From NCBI GenBank assembly GCA_002633025.1, contig NMRB01000058.1:741198-805197 (forward strand): DNA of 64,000 nucleotides, written 5' to 3'. Positions 12,088-24,107 of this stretch are shown in pieces. The notes under the pieces were generated by a model, which did no database searches, was not told where the DNA came from, and saw only the letters and a list, made by a program, of their open reading frames with translations. Both the position numbers and the translations under genes were made by a program. Every line of letters begins with the position of its first letter. The first letter of the stretch is position 1. Source of the stretch: Notospermus geniculatus. Its lineage: Eukaryota; Nemertea; Pilidiophora; Heteronemertea; Lineidae.

Positions 12088-12187
12088 GAGGCCATGGTCA
12101 AGCTTACAGTTGATGAAGGCAATTGTGCAGCTTCAAAACCACGTCGAAAGGAACTACGAATTCTGTGAATGAAAACGCTTGTGTGAC

Positions 12188-12363
12188 TCGTGACAGCAAA
12201 TGAGTCAGAATGGCGCAGAAGAAGACCCAAGGTGACACCAACGGATCGTTGATTTCAGGATTGTCTGCCCATTGTGAAATTTGACTTTGTCCATTTCTGT
12301 AATTGTTCTCTGGTGTCATCTTGGGTCTTTTTTCCGGCGCATTCTGACTCATTTTGCTGTCAC
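12188..12363. repeat. inverted repeat, about 50-bp arms, 75-bp spacer
   Basis: The left arm starts GTGACAGCAAATGAGTCAGA and ends GGTGACACCA; the right arm begins TGGTGTCATCTTGGGTC and ends TTTTGCTGTCAC. There are a few mismatches and length differences. It is consistent with an old TIR element. Confidence 0.7.
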
Positions 12364-14639
12364 GGGTCACTTGTATGAAGGCACCCATAAGTGTAGGACT
12401 ACATGCATCTTGTGTTGAATGGGGACTTTCGAAATTCCTTTCCATACTGTACAAATGGGGACACGGATGAAGTCCTCGTTTATGTATACATGTATACGGT
12501 TGTGTGTCCCCAATTGGTAGGAATAGCACTGACAAGGCCGTCGCAAACGACCAACTGTGGACATTACGTACGACGCAGTCGTGTATTGTGTCGAATGCGG
12601 ACTTTCCGTGCTATAATACCCGAATTGGGACACGTTTGTCAGAATAGCACTGACATGGCCGCCGCAAAGCTGCTAACTGGGGACATTACGTATGATCCTA
12701 TTCAAGTAAGCTCATTACCTCCTGTACTGACTCTGCATGATGTTGTTTGCTATCATTTTGCACTGCTGGTGAGGCCACAAAATGTGGTGTTTTTTTTCCA
12801 CGCACGTGACTGATACCCATGAATACAAAAGACTATTATCAGCTGGGGCTTTTTTGAAGGTGGGGGGGGGGGGGNTTGGTAGGCTATAATGACATTTCGA
12901 CTTGGTAATGTTCGTCCTTTTCAAATGACCTAGTTTCTATCTATTCAAAGAATGTTCAATCGGTCCCCGACTTCTCAATAGAACTCTTGATATCACTGAT
13001 ACTACATTCTTTGAATGTATAATACATGATGATATCCTCGATCCGACTAATGAGGAATCCATATTTTAGATAGCACCCCGACAGAATGACTGTCATCCCG
13101 CGTGGCGTTGTGCATACACGCCGAGACACCAGAGTAAACAGACTTCGTTTGTTCCTAATCGTTACTGCGTCTTGATATTGACCTCTAGCTCCGTTATTAC
13201 TAAACCAATTTCAACAAAATTTTCACGAAATTCAATCACATTTTTCTCGCTATATTTCTGCTATCTTCATTTTCCACGCAAGTCCGACATAACGGATCCC
13301 TCTCTCAAACCCCATTTCATTTCTATACGATGTTCAGTGCAGTTTACTACGCGATGCATTGCCTTTTTCAAAATGGCTGCAATTCGGCCATAACACGAAC
13401 TGCGCCTTTGTGCATGAAAGGACTTCTTCATGTTGCGGTTTTTTTGAGAAAATGAACGCAATGATCCCTGTACCGACGAAAATACGATGGACTTAAGTGC
13501 AAACAATGGTGAGATTCGTTGAGTATTAACGGAGCCAGAGTAAAAAAATATGGCGCAGTCATGATTTGGAACACACAGTAGCTACAGATTTCTCATAATG
13601 ATCACCACCACAAGTGGTCAACAGGATTTCGGCCAAATTTACCGCGGGATGAATGGAACCACCGCGGCATATCTGAGATACTAATGAAATTAGCTCAAAC
13701 TCATCAGTCATACGAAGGAAATTGTCAATCAGCTTGCCGTTTGCCGTTTTGTGAGCGGAGGTTTTTTCTCGGTTTCTATGCCGACGTGCGGTTCATTCCA
13801 AACCACGTTTATTTTGATTGGATCATAATGGCCTGTCGCCCTTCTTCTGCACCCGGCGTCAATCATCAATCCCACGCAATAGGACGTTCAGACAGCGATA
13901 TTTCGCTTTTTGAATGTTGCTCAGTGCAACCGACTCATTGCCCATGTCGGAAGTTCCCGGGCAGCCGTAGCCTGGTTCCCGGTCTCGCCATTAGCACTGT
14001 GGATGATCACGTGATCAGCCGAAAAGCAGCCGATGAAAAACGTCGTCATTCGTAACATTAGTTCGGGTCTTTCCGTCATTCTTCGCTATCTGAAATCTGG
14101 CACAGTTTCCAGCTCTAAGTTTAGAGTGGAAAACCGCATTGATTGGTTGAAAAACCATGGATTGCACTTTTGTTGAATGAGAGCGACCGACAACGCGTTT
14201 TTCATTGGCTGCTTCTTCGGACGATCACGCGATTACACGGACGAGGCGCTACCGACCTAAGTATTTCAGTCCTATCGGTGGGATTGTGAACCAATCTAGG
14301 CCAGGCAGACATTGCAGGTGTTTGGCTTGTCTGGCACAACCATAACGGATTATTCCCCAAAGTTTTGCACCGATTTTCATTTTAGAGAAATTTTCCCGTC
14401 ACGTTCATAGCTTTGAGCCCATCAACAACTAAATCGTCGACTCGGTTCTAAAAACGTTCTGGATTTATTGCCCTGCAAATCCCAGTGGTATCGAAGCAAT
14501 CGGTTAATTGTCACACCTCTCTCTCGATTAGTGTTGGTGTCGTTGTTGTCACTCGTGTTTAGAGATGGCGACGACACTACTATCCACTTTCTAAATCAGT
14601 CGTGCGCAAACAAAGCAAACTGATGTGTGGGTGTTCATC

Positions 14640-14990
14640 ATCGCGGTTGTAGCTTCTCGACTGATGTCGATTTCAGGTGTGAACGAAATGGCGGCCCGAG
14701 GCTGGACTGGTTCCCGGTTTCACCGGACTGAATACTGAGCTCCGTAGCGCCGCGTCCGTAATCACGTGATCGACCGAAAAGCAGCCGATGAAAAACGCGC
14801 TGATTGGTCGAAAAACCATTGATTGCTCTTTTGTTGAATGAGAGCGACCAATCAACGCTTTTCCATCGGTTGCTTTGATGATGACGTGATTGTGGACGAG
14901 TGGAATCGGCCAATCAGCGCGTTTTTCGGCGGTCACGTGGTTATAGACGACGGGCACTACGATCTCAGTATTTAACCCTACCGATGAGAT
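14640..14990. repeat. CCAAT/CACGTG inverted-repeat cluster
   Basis: GCTGATTGGTCG, GACCAATCAACGC and GGCCAATCAGCGC, together with TCACGTGATC and GTCACGTGG, are arranged as nested inverted copies around 14757-14945. A related half lies at 13969-14050 and 14130-14240, and part is repeated at 16048-16190. The wording resembles a divergent promoter (CCAAT boxes and E-boxes), but repetition points to a transposable element. Confidence 0.55.
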
Positions 14991-15957
14991 CTGGAACTAA
15001 TCTAGGTGTGAACAAAATGGCGGCCGGAGACTGGAATATCCAAAATGAACTGACCATGCGGTATTAGGCCTACTTGTTTAGGCCTTGACATAGCAGATTT
15101 GACAATGAGGTGTCGGTCTCACGAGCAGACGACCTACCCATTCCAGCCTCTTCTACCTACGCATGTCACAAACACGAAAACTTGTTGGCAAAAGTGTCTC
15201 GTGCTGGTCTCCGCTGTGGCAATATTCGTCAACGAAACAAAATCATGCTTATTCTATATTTATTTATTCAGTTCTATCATCGGGGAAATCATTCGGTTAC
15301 AACACCATCGGGAGCCACGTATCCCGAGGTCCAGCTTTAGAGCCGATTGAGCGGATCGCCTGACAAGACCAACCTTTGATCTACTGGTTTGTCCATCAAC
15401 ACCGTTGAATGCTATCTTGACCGCGGTTAGTGGTAGATCGACTACTTAGAGCTTTGAAGTGGATTACCCTGGCCGAAGCCCCAGCATTATTGGCCCTGCT
15501 AAGTACGGAAGAGGCCATTTCATGCTACTCATGTTCCTCACTTGGATGGTGTCTTCACTCGTCCTTACAAAGACACAAGGTACATTCTGCCACAGCTTTA
15601 CTGTCCCGTGCGACGGACGTTAAGAGCCAGGGATAATTAACCATGGCCCGGGCAGGAACCTGTGACCTGCCGCTTGCTAATCGGACGTGATCGAACCAAG
15701 ACTACCGAGAGGCGCCTCGATTACCCGAGTGTACGCCAACTACAAACCGAGGACTTCAAAGGGCAGGACTGTTCGCTGGACAGTCCTGCCCAGAATAGTT
15801 AATTCTTACCGTACCCTTTCAATATTGTTGCAATAAAGTCAATCAGCAACAACTTCAGGCTAAATTTTGCCCCCTAAAATTTTGCATATGTTGATAAGGC
15901 AGCCAATCACCTAGGACCTCATTATCATATTTAGGCAGGGGCGTCTGTAACCAGACT
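14832..15957 (+). repeat. tandem duplication, copy 1 (1.1 kb)
   Basis: It runs from TTGTTGAATGAGAGCGACC to GGCAGGGGCGTCTGTAA and matches 16048-17189 with few changes. It includes part of the CCAAT cluster, a short GGCGGCC-rich segment, a tRNA-derived SINE on the minus strand, and a hairpin (GGGCAGGACTGT/ACAGTCCTGCCC) near 15758-15788. Confidence 0.85.
15474..15720 (-). mobile_element. tRNA-derived SINE, family A, degenerate copy
   Basis: Body wording (AGCATTATTGGCCCTGCTAAGTACGGA...CTACTCATGTTCCTCACTTGGATG...) and the tRNA-like head near 15650-15720 are shared with better copies at 45683-45935 and 49143-49397. The B box is damaged here (AGGAACCTGTGACC where those copies read GGATTCGAACCC). 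Confidence 0.7.
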
Positions 15958-16047
15958 AGTAATCATAGGTCAAGGTCACAGATAACTAGCTCTAGAGTAG
16001 TAAACTTATCATCGGAAACCATAGACATCGCTCCGATGTCCTTTTCT

Positions 16048-17189
16048 TGTTGAATGAGAGCGACCAATCAACGCTTTTCCATCGGTTGCTTTGATGATGA
16101 CGTGATTGTGGACGAGTGGAATCGGCCAATCAGCGCGTTTTTCGGCGGTCACGTGGTTATAGACGACGGGCACTACGATCTCAGAGATCTGGAACTAATC
16201 TGGAACTAATCTAGGTGAGATCTGGAACTAATCTAGGTGTGAACAAAATGGCGGCCGGAGACTGGAATATCCAAAATGAACTAACCATGCGGTATTAGGC
16301 CTACATGTTTAGGCCTTGACACGGCAGATTTGACAATGAGGTGTCGGTCTCACGAGCAGACGACTTACCCATTCCAGCCTCTCCTACATACGCATGTCAC
16401 AAACACGAAAACTTGTTGGCAAAAGTGTCTCGTGCTGGTCTCCTCTGTGGCAATATTCGTCAACGAAACAAAATCATGCTTATTCTATATTTATTTATTC
16501 AGTTCTATCATCGGGGAAATCATTCGGTTACAACACCATCGGGAGCCACGTATCCCGAGGTCCAGCTTTAGAGCCGATTGAGCGGATCGCCTGACAAGAC
16601 CAACCTTTGATCTACTGGTTTGTCCATCAACACCGTTGAATGCTATCTTGACCGCGGTATTAGTGGTAGATCGACTACTTAGAGCTTTGAAGTGGATTAC
16701 CCTGGCCGAAGCCCCAGCATTATTGGCCCTGCTAAGTACGGAAGAGGCCATTTCAAGCTACTCATGTTCCTCACTTGGATGGTGTCTTCACTTGTCCTTA
16801 CAAAGACACAAGGTACATTTTGCCACAGCTTACTGTCCCGTGCGACGGACGTGAAGAGCCAGGGATAATTAACCATGGCCCGGGCAGGAACCCGTGACCT
16901 GCCGCTTGCTAATCGGACGTGATCGAACCAAGACTATCGAGAGGCGCCTCGATTACCCGAGTGTACGTCAACTACAAACCGAGGACTTCAAAGGGCAGGA
17001 CTGTTCGCTGGACAGTCCTGCCCAGAATAGTTAATTCTTGTACGGTACCCTTTCAATTTGTTGCAATAAAGTTAATCAGCAACAACTTCAGGCTAAATTT
17101 CGCCAACTAATTTTGCATATGTTGACAAGGCAGCCAATCACCTGCGACCTCATTATCATATTTAGGCAGGGGCGTTTGTAATCAGACTG
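16048..17189 (+). repeat. tandem duplication, copy 2 (1.1 kb)
   Basis: This is the second copy of 14832-15957. It has an extra local triplication of GATCTGGAACTAATCTAGG near 16187-16238. Both copies keep the SINE and the hairpin, so these pre-date the duplication. Confidence 0.85.
16705..16952 (-). mobile_element. tRNA-derived SINE, family A, degenerate copy
   Basis: This is the same insertion as at 15474-15720, carried along by the tandem duplication. It differs from that copy by a few bases. Confidence 0.7.
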
Positions 17190-17653
17190 GTAGCCCCCGA
17201 GCTTCACTCGAATGAACCCGTGTTGCCATTCGGACGCTGATGACGATTTCGTGTATCTCCCATCGACAAACGATATGTAGGCAACATACTCGCTATATGA
17301 TCTCCGAGGGTTTTTTTGTTCCATAAGAAGATCTCGCTAAAACAGGTGTAACAGTAAAGTATGTCCCCCTGTAAAAATGTCCGTTCCATTCCCCAATGAC
17401 GGATAAAAGCTCCGAGCACAATTTTTTGCAGGCATGGCGAGCCCCATGTGCCACACAGATGCCGGGCCCCATTTTATTTCTAGTAGCATCGGGTGTGCCA
17501 CTAAATGCATCACCGCAGGGTGGGCATGTAACCGATTGCGCACGACCAGTCGAGATCTGTAAAAATTGATGTCCTCTTTACGCCGTGATCAGTCACGTGG
17601 AGACAGCCAACAACAGCGCCCCGTAGTTTCGCATCTTTGCAAAGGACGTCAAC

Positions 17654-17794
17654 CAGGGCCCAGTTTCACAAAGAATCTTAAGCCTAAGAAAAAACCTAAG
17701 TCTGAAATGAAGTCATCTGATTTGCTGAAACCCTGGTCACATGATGACTTAAGTCAAACTTCAGACTTAAGTTTCTTTGTGAAACTGGGCCCTG
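17654..17794. mobile_element. 141-bp MITE with GGGCCCAGTTTCAC ends
   Basis: The ends are CAGGGCCCAGTTTCACAAAG and CTTTGTGAAACTGGGCCCTG, exact complements. Inside, CTTAAG and ACTTAAGTC(T/A)GA motifs pair further. MITEs with GGGCCC-type ends are widespread in aquatic animals. No convincing target duplication was found. Confidence 0.8.
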
Positions 17795-17987
17795 GATCAA
17801 ACAGGGAGGCATTATGGGAGAAAATCAGCCAATCACTAGACCTAATGAACGCCTTTCAAAAGTCTGGTGCTAGACGAACTACTGCGCATACCGGAACCTC
17901 CCGCTGACGTCACACACTATGTCCTTTCGTACTCTACCAAAAGTCTCATCAATCTGTATCTTGCTGCGTCGGAGATCGTCGATAATG

Positions 17988-18062
17988 TAGTCTCGGTCAC
18001 CCAGTCGCTGTTGCGAATCTGGCGAAACACTGCGGTACGAAACGGCTGGCTGCGCGAGACTA
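17988..18062. mobile_element. 75-bp hairpin MITE with 9-bp target duplication
   Basis: It begins TAGTCTCGGTCACCCAG and ends GGCTGCGCGAGACTA. It is flanked by TCGATAATG (17979-17987) and TCGACAATC (18063-18071), 7 of 9 identical. It is the same family as 708-789, with a shared interior TGTTGCGAATCTGG. Confidence 0.75.
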
Positions 18063-19539
18063 TCGACAATCTGGCAAGTGCAAGACTACGAAGATTCCTG
18101 GTATCCGGTTTAAACACTGCATAGTACAAGACAAGTATGTGAAGACTACATGTACTTAAGGCGAGGAACCAGTCTCCATGAGGGACTGGTTCCTTTCATT
18201 GAACAGGGAACGCTTTGAAACGAGCGACAGATTTCGTGCGCGTTTTCCCCGATTGAAAAGTCATGGACTCTCTAGCTGTCTATTTTATATGGAAACACTG
18301 AGATATAGGGGAACACTAGAAAACGTTACACCGGACTCGATCCGAAGACACTCAGTCTCCAAACTCCTGCGCAGAAAATATCATTCTGCAATCGGAGAAG
18401 TGAACAAAAAAGACGATGTGCAGACATCTTTGTCTGAAGAGCGAGATTTCGCTCGGCATGAATTCGAAGTACTGTTGACACGCTGTTGGGCCAATATTCT
18501 CTCGTCTCCGTGATGCTGACAGCTACTCCGTAACATCTTCATATGTAGCGTTTACAACCCGCATCTCGATTCGATAGAAGAACAGGACGTTGTTTTGCGA
18601 AAATCTATTTCTTGGAGTCGAGCTGAAGTGTTTTAAGTGATTCTTCTTTTTGAAGTCCTGGCCGTGGAATCTTAAGACGTGTCTAAACCTCTTTATTCTA
18701 ATTCTATTAGAACTGTATGTAGCACTCTTTGGCTGTTTGTGGTTTTGAAAGCACTTTAGTTCATCATGTCTCTGGTTTAAGTATTGTTCAGTTTAGTGAA
18801 GGAACTTGACTGCTGGCTTAGCTGTAGAGCGCTGAGTGTAAAGCTAGGAATCCTAAGCTAGGAATCCACTGCTGATTTTCTGCGTTGCGACTTGCTTTGC
18901 GACCTGCGATTGAATACGATCGCAAGGAAGTGATACCGGTCGCCGACCTGAAATTGATCACATCTTCGCCATTGGTGGAAATCACGTCTAGCGAGTCCAC
19001 TGCGGCGATCGAGTGCCCACTCTTTGCAAAGCAGCCCAGCTGCAAAGCAAGTCGCAAAGCAAAATCAGGTTGAAAATCACAGGTGGATTCCTCGCTTCAC
19101 CCCCTGTACCCCTGCCCTAGGGAATGAAAGTCCTCAATACAAATCCCATGCTTTGTCAACGGTTACGGTCAGACTTACCGACATACATATAATCCTTCAC
19201 TAAGGCTTAATCCATTAGGACAATAGCATCCGGAGTTTAATTCAGGGGAACTTTTTCCGTGCTCACACACAGGTGTGACAGGGATCAAAGTCCCCCTGGA
19301 ATCAAAGTTCGGTCTTGTTGTTCAGCGAGGGATTAGAATATATGGCTAGAGAGACCATGACCATTCGAATATAACCTTACAATAGCAACGCGCTATTGTT
19401 TTTGCGGACTTGCATTCCTAGGATGATGTTGATTCCTGTTACACGGGCAAAACAATTCAAGAGTTTCAGAAACGGTTTTTAATTATGCTCATTTTCTTAC
19501 AAAACTCTTAGCCCCCCCCGCCCCAGCATGCTACCATGT

Positions 19540-20990
19540 CGGCCCTGTCAGAACGCACACCGCCAGGAGAGTCACAAAAACTGCATGCAAATTGATTCTT
19601 CCAAATTGACACAAAACCGGGTTTTGCAGTAAAACTTTATGTCGACCCCTTTCCCAATCTTGTGAATGAGGAAAGTAGGTCTTGGCCTCCTTCAGAAATG
19701 GGAATGAAAAGATGTGAATTGGACTGATTTGGAAAGAAATCGGGTAATCCACGTTACTAGACCGCCAAGATTGTCCTAGTTCCCAATTCAGGGACCCGAT
19801 GCTTTCTAATGTTGTCGTATAGATTTTTCAGCTGCTTCTGTGGGCCAAGGTCATGTAGTCATGTGCGCAGCACAGGGACGTCACGTGGGGACTGATTGGT
19901 TCTTAGTAACGAGCATTCTCATTGGTTCCTCAAAGCGCAGCACGTGGCAGCTGATTGGTCCTTCAATGTAATAAACACTCTCATTGGCTCTCTCAAAGCA
20001 GTGCATAAAACGTGGCGGCTGATTGGTTCTTAAATGTAACAAGCATTCTCATTGGTTCCTCAAAGCGCAGAACATGGACGCGGCGGCTGATTGGTCCTTT
20101 AATGTAACAAGCATTCTCATTGGTTCCTCAAAGCGCAGCACATGGACGTGGTGGCTGATTGGTTCTTAAATGTAACAAGCATTCTCATACAAGCATTCTC
20201 ATTGGTTCGTCAAAGCGCAGCAACCGCCACGAGAGTCAGACAAACTGCATGCAAATTGATTCTTCAAAATTGACACAAAATCGGGTTTTGCCGTAAAACT
20301 GAAACCGTTTTTGTCGTCTAACTTTTATTGGCCCCTTTTCCAATCTTGTGAATGAGGAAAGTAGGTCTTTGCCTCCTTCAGAAATGGGAATCAAAAGATG
20401 TGAATTGGACTGATTTGGAAAGAAATGGGGTAATCCACGTTACTAGACCGCCAAGATTGTCCTCTTTCCCAATATCTAATGTTGTCGTATAGATTTTTCA
20501 GCTGCTTCTGTGGGCCAAGGTCATGTGCGCAGCACAGGGACGTGGTGGCTGATTGGTTCTTTGATGTAACGAGCATTCTCATTGGTTCCTCAAAGCGCAA
20601 CACATGACGTGACGGCTGATTTGTCCTTCAATGTAACAAGCATTCTCATTGGCTCTCTCAAACCGCAGCACATGGCGGCTGATTGGTTCCTTAATGTAAC
20701 AAGCATTCTCATTGGTTCTCTCAAAGCACAGCGCATGGACGTAGCGGCTGATTGGTTCTTTAATGTAACTAGCATTCTCATTGGCTCTCTTAAAGCGCAG
20801 CACATGGACGTGGCGGCTGATTGGTCCTTCAATGTAATAAACACTCTCATTGGCTGTCTCAAAGCACTGCACCAAACATGGCGGCTGATTTGTCCTTCAG
20901 TGTACACAAGCATTCTCATTGGTACTCTAAAGTACCAAAGTACCTGATTGATTTCTTATAAGTAACGAGTATTTTGATTGGTTCCTATCA
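19540..20990 (+). repeat. two-copy higher-order repeat with CCAAT-box minisatellite arrays
   Basis: A roughly 245-bp block with CTGCATGCAAATTGATTCTT and AATCTTGTGAATGAGGAAAG occurs at about 19553 and again at about 20222. Each is followed by an array of roughly 70-75-bp units reading GGCTGATTGGTTC...TGTAACAAGCATTCTCATTGG...TCAAAGCGCAGCACATGGACGT. The arrays lie at about 19885-20222 (some 5 units) and 20530-20990 (some 7 units). Each unit has two ATTGG (inverted CCAAT) motifs in the same orientation. Related wording recurs at 26035-26110. Confidence 0.85.
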
Positions 20991-21514
20991 GTTTGTCGTA
21001 GATAACGTTATCAGCAGGTGGAGGCGGAATCCCTTCCGAACCTTTAATCAACGACAACGACAACACGCACCTTACGTTGAGATGATTTATCTTGTAACAT
21101 TCGCAACATATCCGTTTACAATTCCATAATATTGGCCGGCTATAATGGAACCCGGCAGCCGGAGTTTGACGTTAAGGGCACTTGAAGGCTTTCAATGATA
21201 CACAGCACCTCTTTTCAAGTGATTTATCTCCGAGATAGAGGTTTCTTGCTCCCATAGTTCGGACCTATAGTCCATCTGAAGTTGTGCACAAGCAAACGAA
21301 GACAAATATCACCTCTTCTCGTATTTTTTACGATCCACAGTCCACCAATGTCATTTCCATGGATCGATTAACCCTCAGAGGAGCACGGGCAGCAAATAAT
21401 TTCTCAGCATGATGTGCTGAACGCTGGAAGCGGAACACGTTTCCAACGGACGGAGTGGACAACAACCACAGGTTTTCAAAACCACACTGAGCGTGTTTCA
21501 AGGTTACTTTTGAC

Positions 21515-21800
21515 TCCCACTGTACTGGTATATCTTACTTTGGTGCCCGCCACAAGTCACGCGGATGCAGCTGACATCGGTGTCACGTGGTTTCGCATCT
21601 GTGCCGGGTGACAGATACATTTTCAGATACGCCCAACTTTCTTATATTTGGCTCCACTGTACTAGTGTACCTTACCTTGGTAACCCGCCACAAGCCACGC
21701 GGAGGCAGCCGACATCAGTGTCACGTGACTTCGCAACTGTGTCGGATCAGTTGCATTTCGAGATACGCCCGACTTTTTTATTTTTGACCCCCACTGTTAT
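21515..21800 (+). repeat. tandem repeat, about 140-bp unit
   Basis: Two full units and a partial third share CCACTGTACT, CCGCCACAAG(T/C)CACGCGGA, GTCACGTG(G/A)(T/C)TTCGCA and AGATACGCCC(A/G)ACTTT. Later CCCACTGTAC copies near 21858 and 21938 are remnants. Confidence 0.75.
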
Positions 21801-22523
21801 CCATCCTCATCACCCTCATTTAAGAGGCTGCCCACCAATAGCGAGTTACTTTGGACACCCACTGTACCACGGTACTCTTGGTTATCAGGAAGGTGAGACA
21901 CCGTCCACACAAATGAGTCATGAGTTACTTATGACCCCCACTGTACTCTCGGAGGGGATCAGCGCCAACTGAGACACCACCGCCCACCAGTAACAAAAAA
22001 CTAATGGAAATAAGCAAAAGTCTGTGTTACTGGCATTATCTTGGCCTATTAAGCAAACGGTAATGCGTTTCTTTAGGCGTCTAAAATGTCTTTTGATCTT
22101 TATTTTTTACCATTATGGGTGAAGAGCGTTTATATGGAAAATATCTGGTAGAAAGATCACCCTATTTGCTCCACCATTTACGGTCGGATAAAACACTGGA
22201 TTGGATTCTAAGCGTCGCCTGTGGCAGATGAGAATATGACCGGTCAGAGGTCGATTTTTGAGCGTGTCGATCGTTCAATTCAGTAGTATGCAAGAAACCG
22301 CCCCGGTAACCTGAACCTATGGGGGTCCGTCCAGACAGCTTTGTGCAGCGCGACTCGGTGCGAAACGCATAGGTCGAGGTTGAACCGACCACTGGGGGGT
22401 TTTCGATACTATATCACGGCTTGCTCCGAGAACCAATGAGCGCATTGCTTACTTCAAATGGACCAATCAAAAAGCTTGATGGGGCATTGCCCAGACAGAA
22501 AGGACAACGGCACAATCCGATCT

Positions 22524-22593
22524 TAGACTGGTTCCCGTCTACACTGGCGTGAGCCACCGCAGTGGTACAGCGAAAAAGACGGGAACCAGTCTG
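22524..22593. mobile_element. 70-bp hairpin element, TAGACTGG ends
   Basis: Arms AGACTGGTTCCCGTCT and AGACGGGAACCAGTCT are exact complements. Flanking ATCCGATCT (22515-22523) and ATCGGATCC (22594-22602) agree at 7 of 9 positions, as an aged 9-bp duplication would. Confidence 0.7.
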
Positions 22594-23624
22594 ATCGGAT
22601 CCATTCTACGTTGTGAGATACTTTTTCGATGTTTCACTTCTGACGAGACGAAAAGTATCTCTACTGTATGAAGAATACCGCCATCTTGGATAGACATTCA
22701 TCCGCGTTAGGAGCACTACTTAATACGTACTGCGCATGCGTAGACTGATTTCCGGGAACCATGGAAACCACTGGGAGACAACATGCAGCATCCAGCAACA
22801 TAATATCATACTTTTCTTGATCTTATGTACGCATAAATCTATAGTTTTAAGTAATTCATATATACAATGATGAATTTTCAAAAAATATGCGTATATCGTG
22901 TAATTCTAGACATCATCACCTGGGCACTATATTTTATCCGGCGGACGAATGGGTTAGTAAATCGCCGGAACTGAGGACCCACTTCCGTTTCAAGATGGCG
23001 CGTATTGTTATACAGCCGAGCCGGACTCCCGACAAATCCCGAAGTACCCGAAGGAGGCCGGGCGAGGCCGAGCCGAATGTGATCGGATCTTTAAACCGTC
23101 CATGCAGTTTGGGATTTCGGCATGACGTCGCCTCTCCCTGCACTCTCGGGTTCAACTTGATCACGCTGAGCATGTAAACAGCCGACAAACGAAGACATCG
23201 CCAAAGATCGTCGTAAAAAACCAGACGTCGATCTTACAAACGATCTCATTCCGACTCATCGTCAATCACGAGATTCTCCGAGATCAGGAAACTACCGTCT
23301 TGGGTCGCGTATCAGTGATCTCTGGCGAAAAGAAAGGAGGTATAACATTTACAAGGAGATGTATATGGATTTCGTAATGAGTCCTGGCTTACTTGTTCAA
23401 TAAGCGTTCGTCTCTAATGTTGGCGTGTGACTTTAACACATGCGTTATCGCCTTCAGTAATGATGCTAGCGTCAGGGCCTAACGCCAGCGTTAGTGCTAA
23501 CGCCGATTGAACAACTGAGCCCTCCTTTTTAAGGTGAACAAGAAAGAACGGTGGTCGGGGATGAGGATATGTTACGAACAACGCCATGATGGCACACTCA
23601 AGGGAATTGGTACACCATAGCCCT

Positions 23625-23697
23625 TAGACTGGTCCTCTGCCCTCGTAACGCTCCGGATACGTATAGTGGAGCGTTCCGAGGGCAGGTGACCAGTCTA
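23625..23697. mobile_element. 73-bp hairpin element with 9-bp target duplication
   Basis: The left arm starts TAGACTGGTCCTCTGCCC and the right arm ends TGACCAGTCTA; 27 of 30 arm positions pair. Flanks CATAGCCCT (23616-23624) and GATAGCCCT (23698-23706) agree at 8 of 9. Confidence 0.8.
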
Positions 23698-23963
23698 GAT
23701 AGCCCTGCCCGGGGCGACAATGACGCGCTTTCCAAACCGGTGTAACGTTTTCTAGTGTTCCCACACCCCAGTGTTTCCACACAAGACGCAGGTAGACGGA
23801 CCGTGATTTTTCGATCGGGGGACAGGGAAATCTGTCACTCCCTTTTCACAGCGTTCCCAATAAAATGAGTGGGACACACCGCGTTTCTACTCGTATACAA
23901 ACCGATTTGCACATCAACGTTAGCAGCGGGCACGGCAGTCGAGAGCCAGTTTGATATAATAGG

Positions 23964-24107
23964 GAGTTTAAGAAATCAAACGATAAACGTAAACGTTAAC
24001 GACAACGTAATTTTTGTACCGCAAATGCAAAATAAAATCTGGTGAATGTGTAGTATGAAAAATAACGTTGTCGTAAAGTTTACGTTTATCGTTTGAATTC
24101 TAAACCT
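23964..24107. repeat. inverted repeat, about 45-bp arms
   Basis: ATCAAACGATAAACGTAAACG near 23976 is answered by CGTTTATCGTTTGA near 24083, with ACGACAACGT/ACGTTGTCGT further in. The outer GAGTTTA/TAAACCTC also nearly pair. The 131-codon minus frame across it is a by-product. Confidence 0.75.

Larger units (their letters stand above)
11001..14639. other. gene-free interval
   Basis: No gene is supportable. It contains loosely repeated TGACATT/GCTGA wording at 11020-11230, inverted repeats at 11998-12087 and 12188-12363, a G12 run ending in an N at 12875, and the first half of a CCAAT/CACGTG repeat near 13970-14050. Confidence 0.5.
17190..19539. other. gene-free interval with two MITEs
   Basis: No gene can be supported; short open frames lack family similarity. 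It holds the elements at 17654-17794 and 17988-18062, and a small inverted repeat (GGAACCAGTCT/GGACTGGTTCC) near 18166-18194. Near 18840-19070 there are inverted runs of GCAAAGCAAGTCGCAA type. Confidence 0.5.

Noticed and set aside
17867-18124. 85-codon frame as a gene
   Set aside because: It overlaps a hairpin MITE (17988-18062) with a target duplication, and the flanks lack any coding signal.
20579-20947. Open frames on both strands with repeated NVTSILIGSLK-type segments
   Set aside because: They arise from the CCAAT minisatellite unit and are present on both strands at once.
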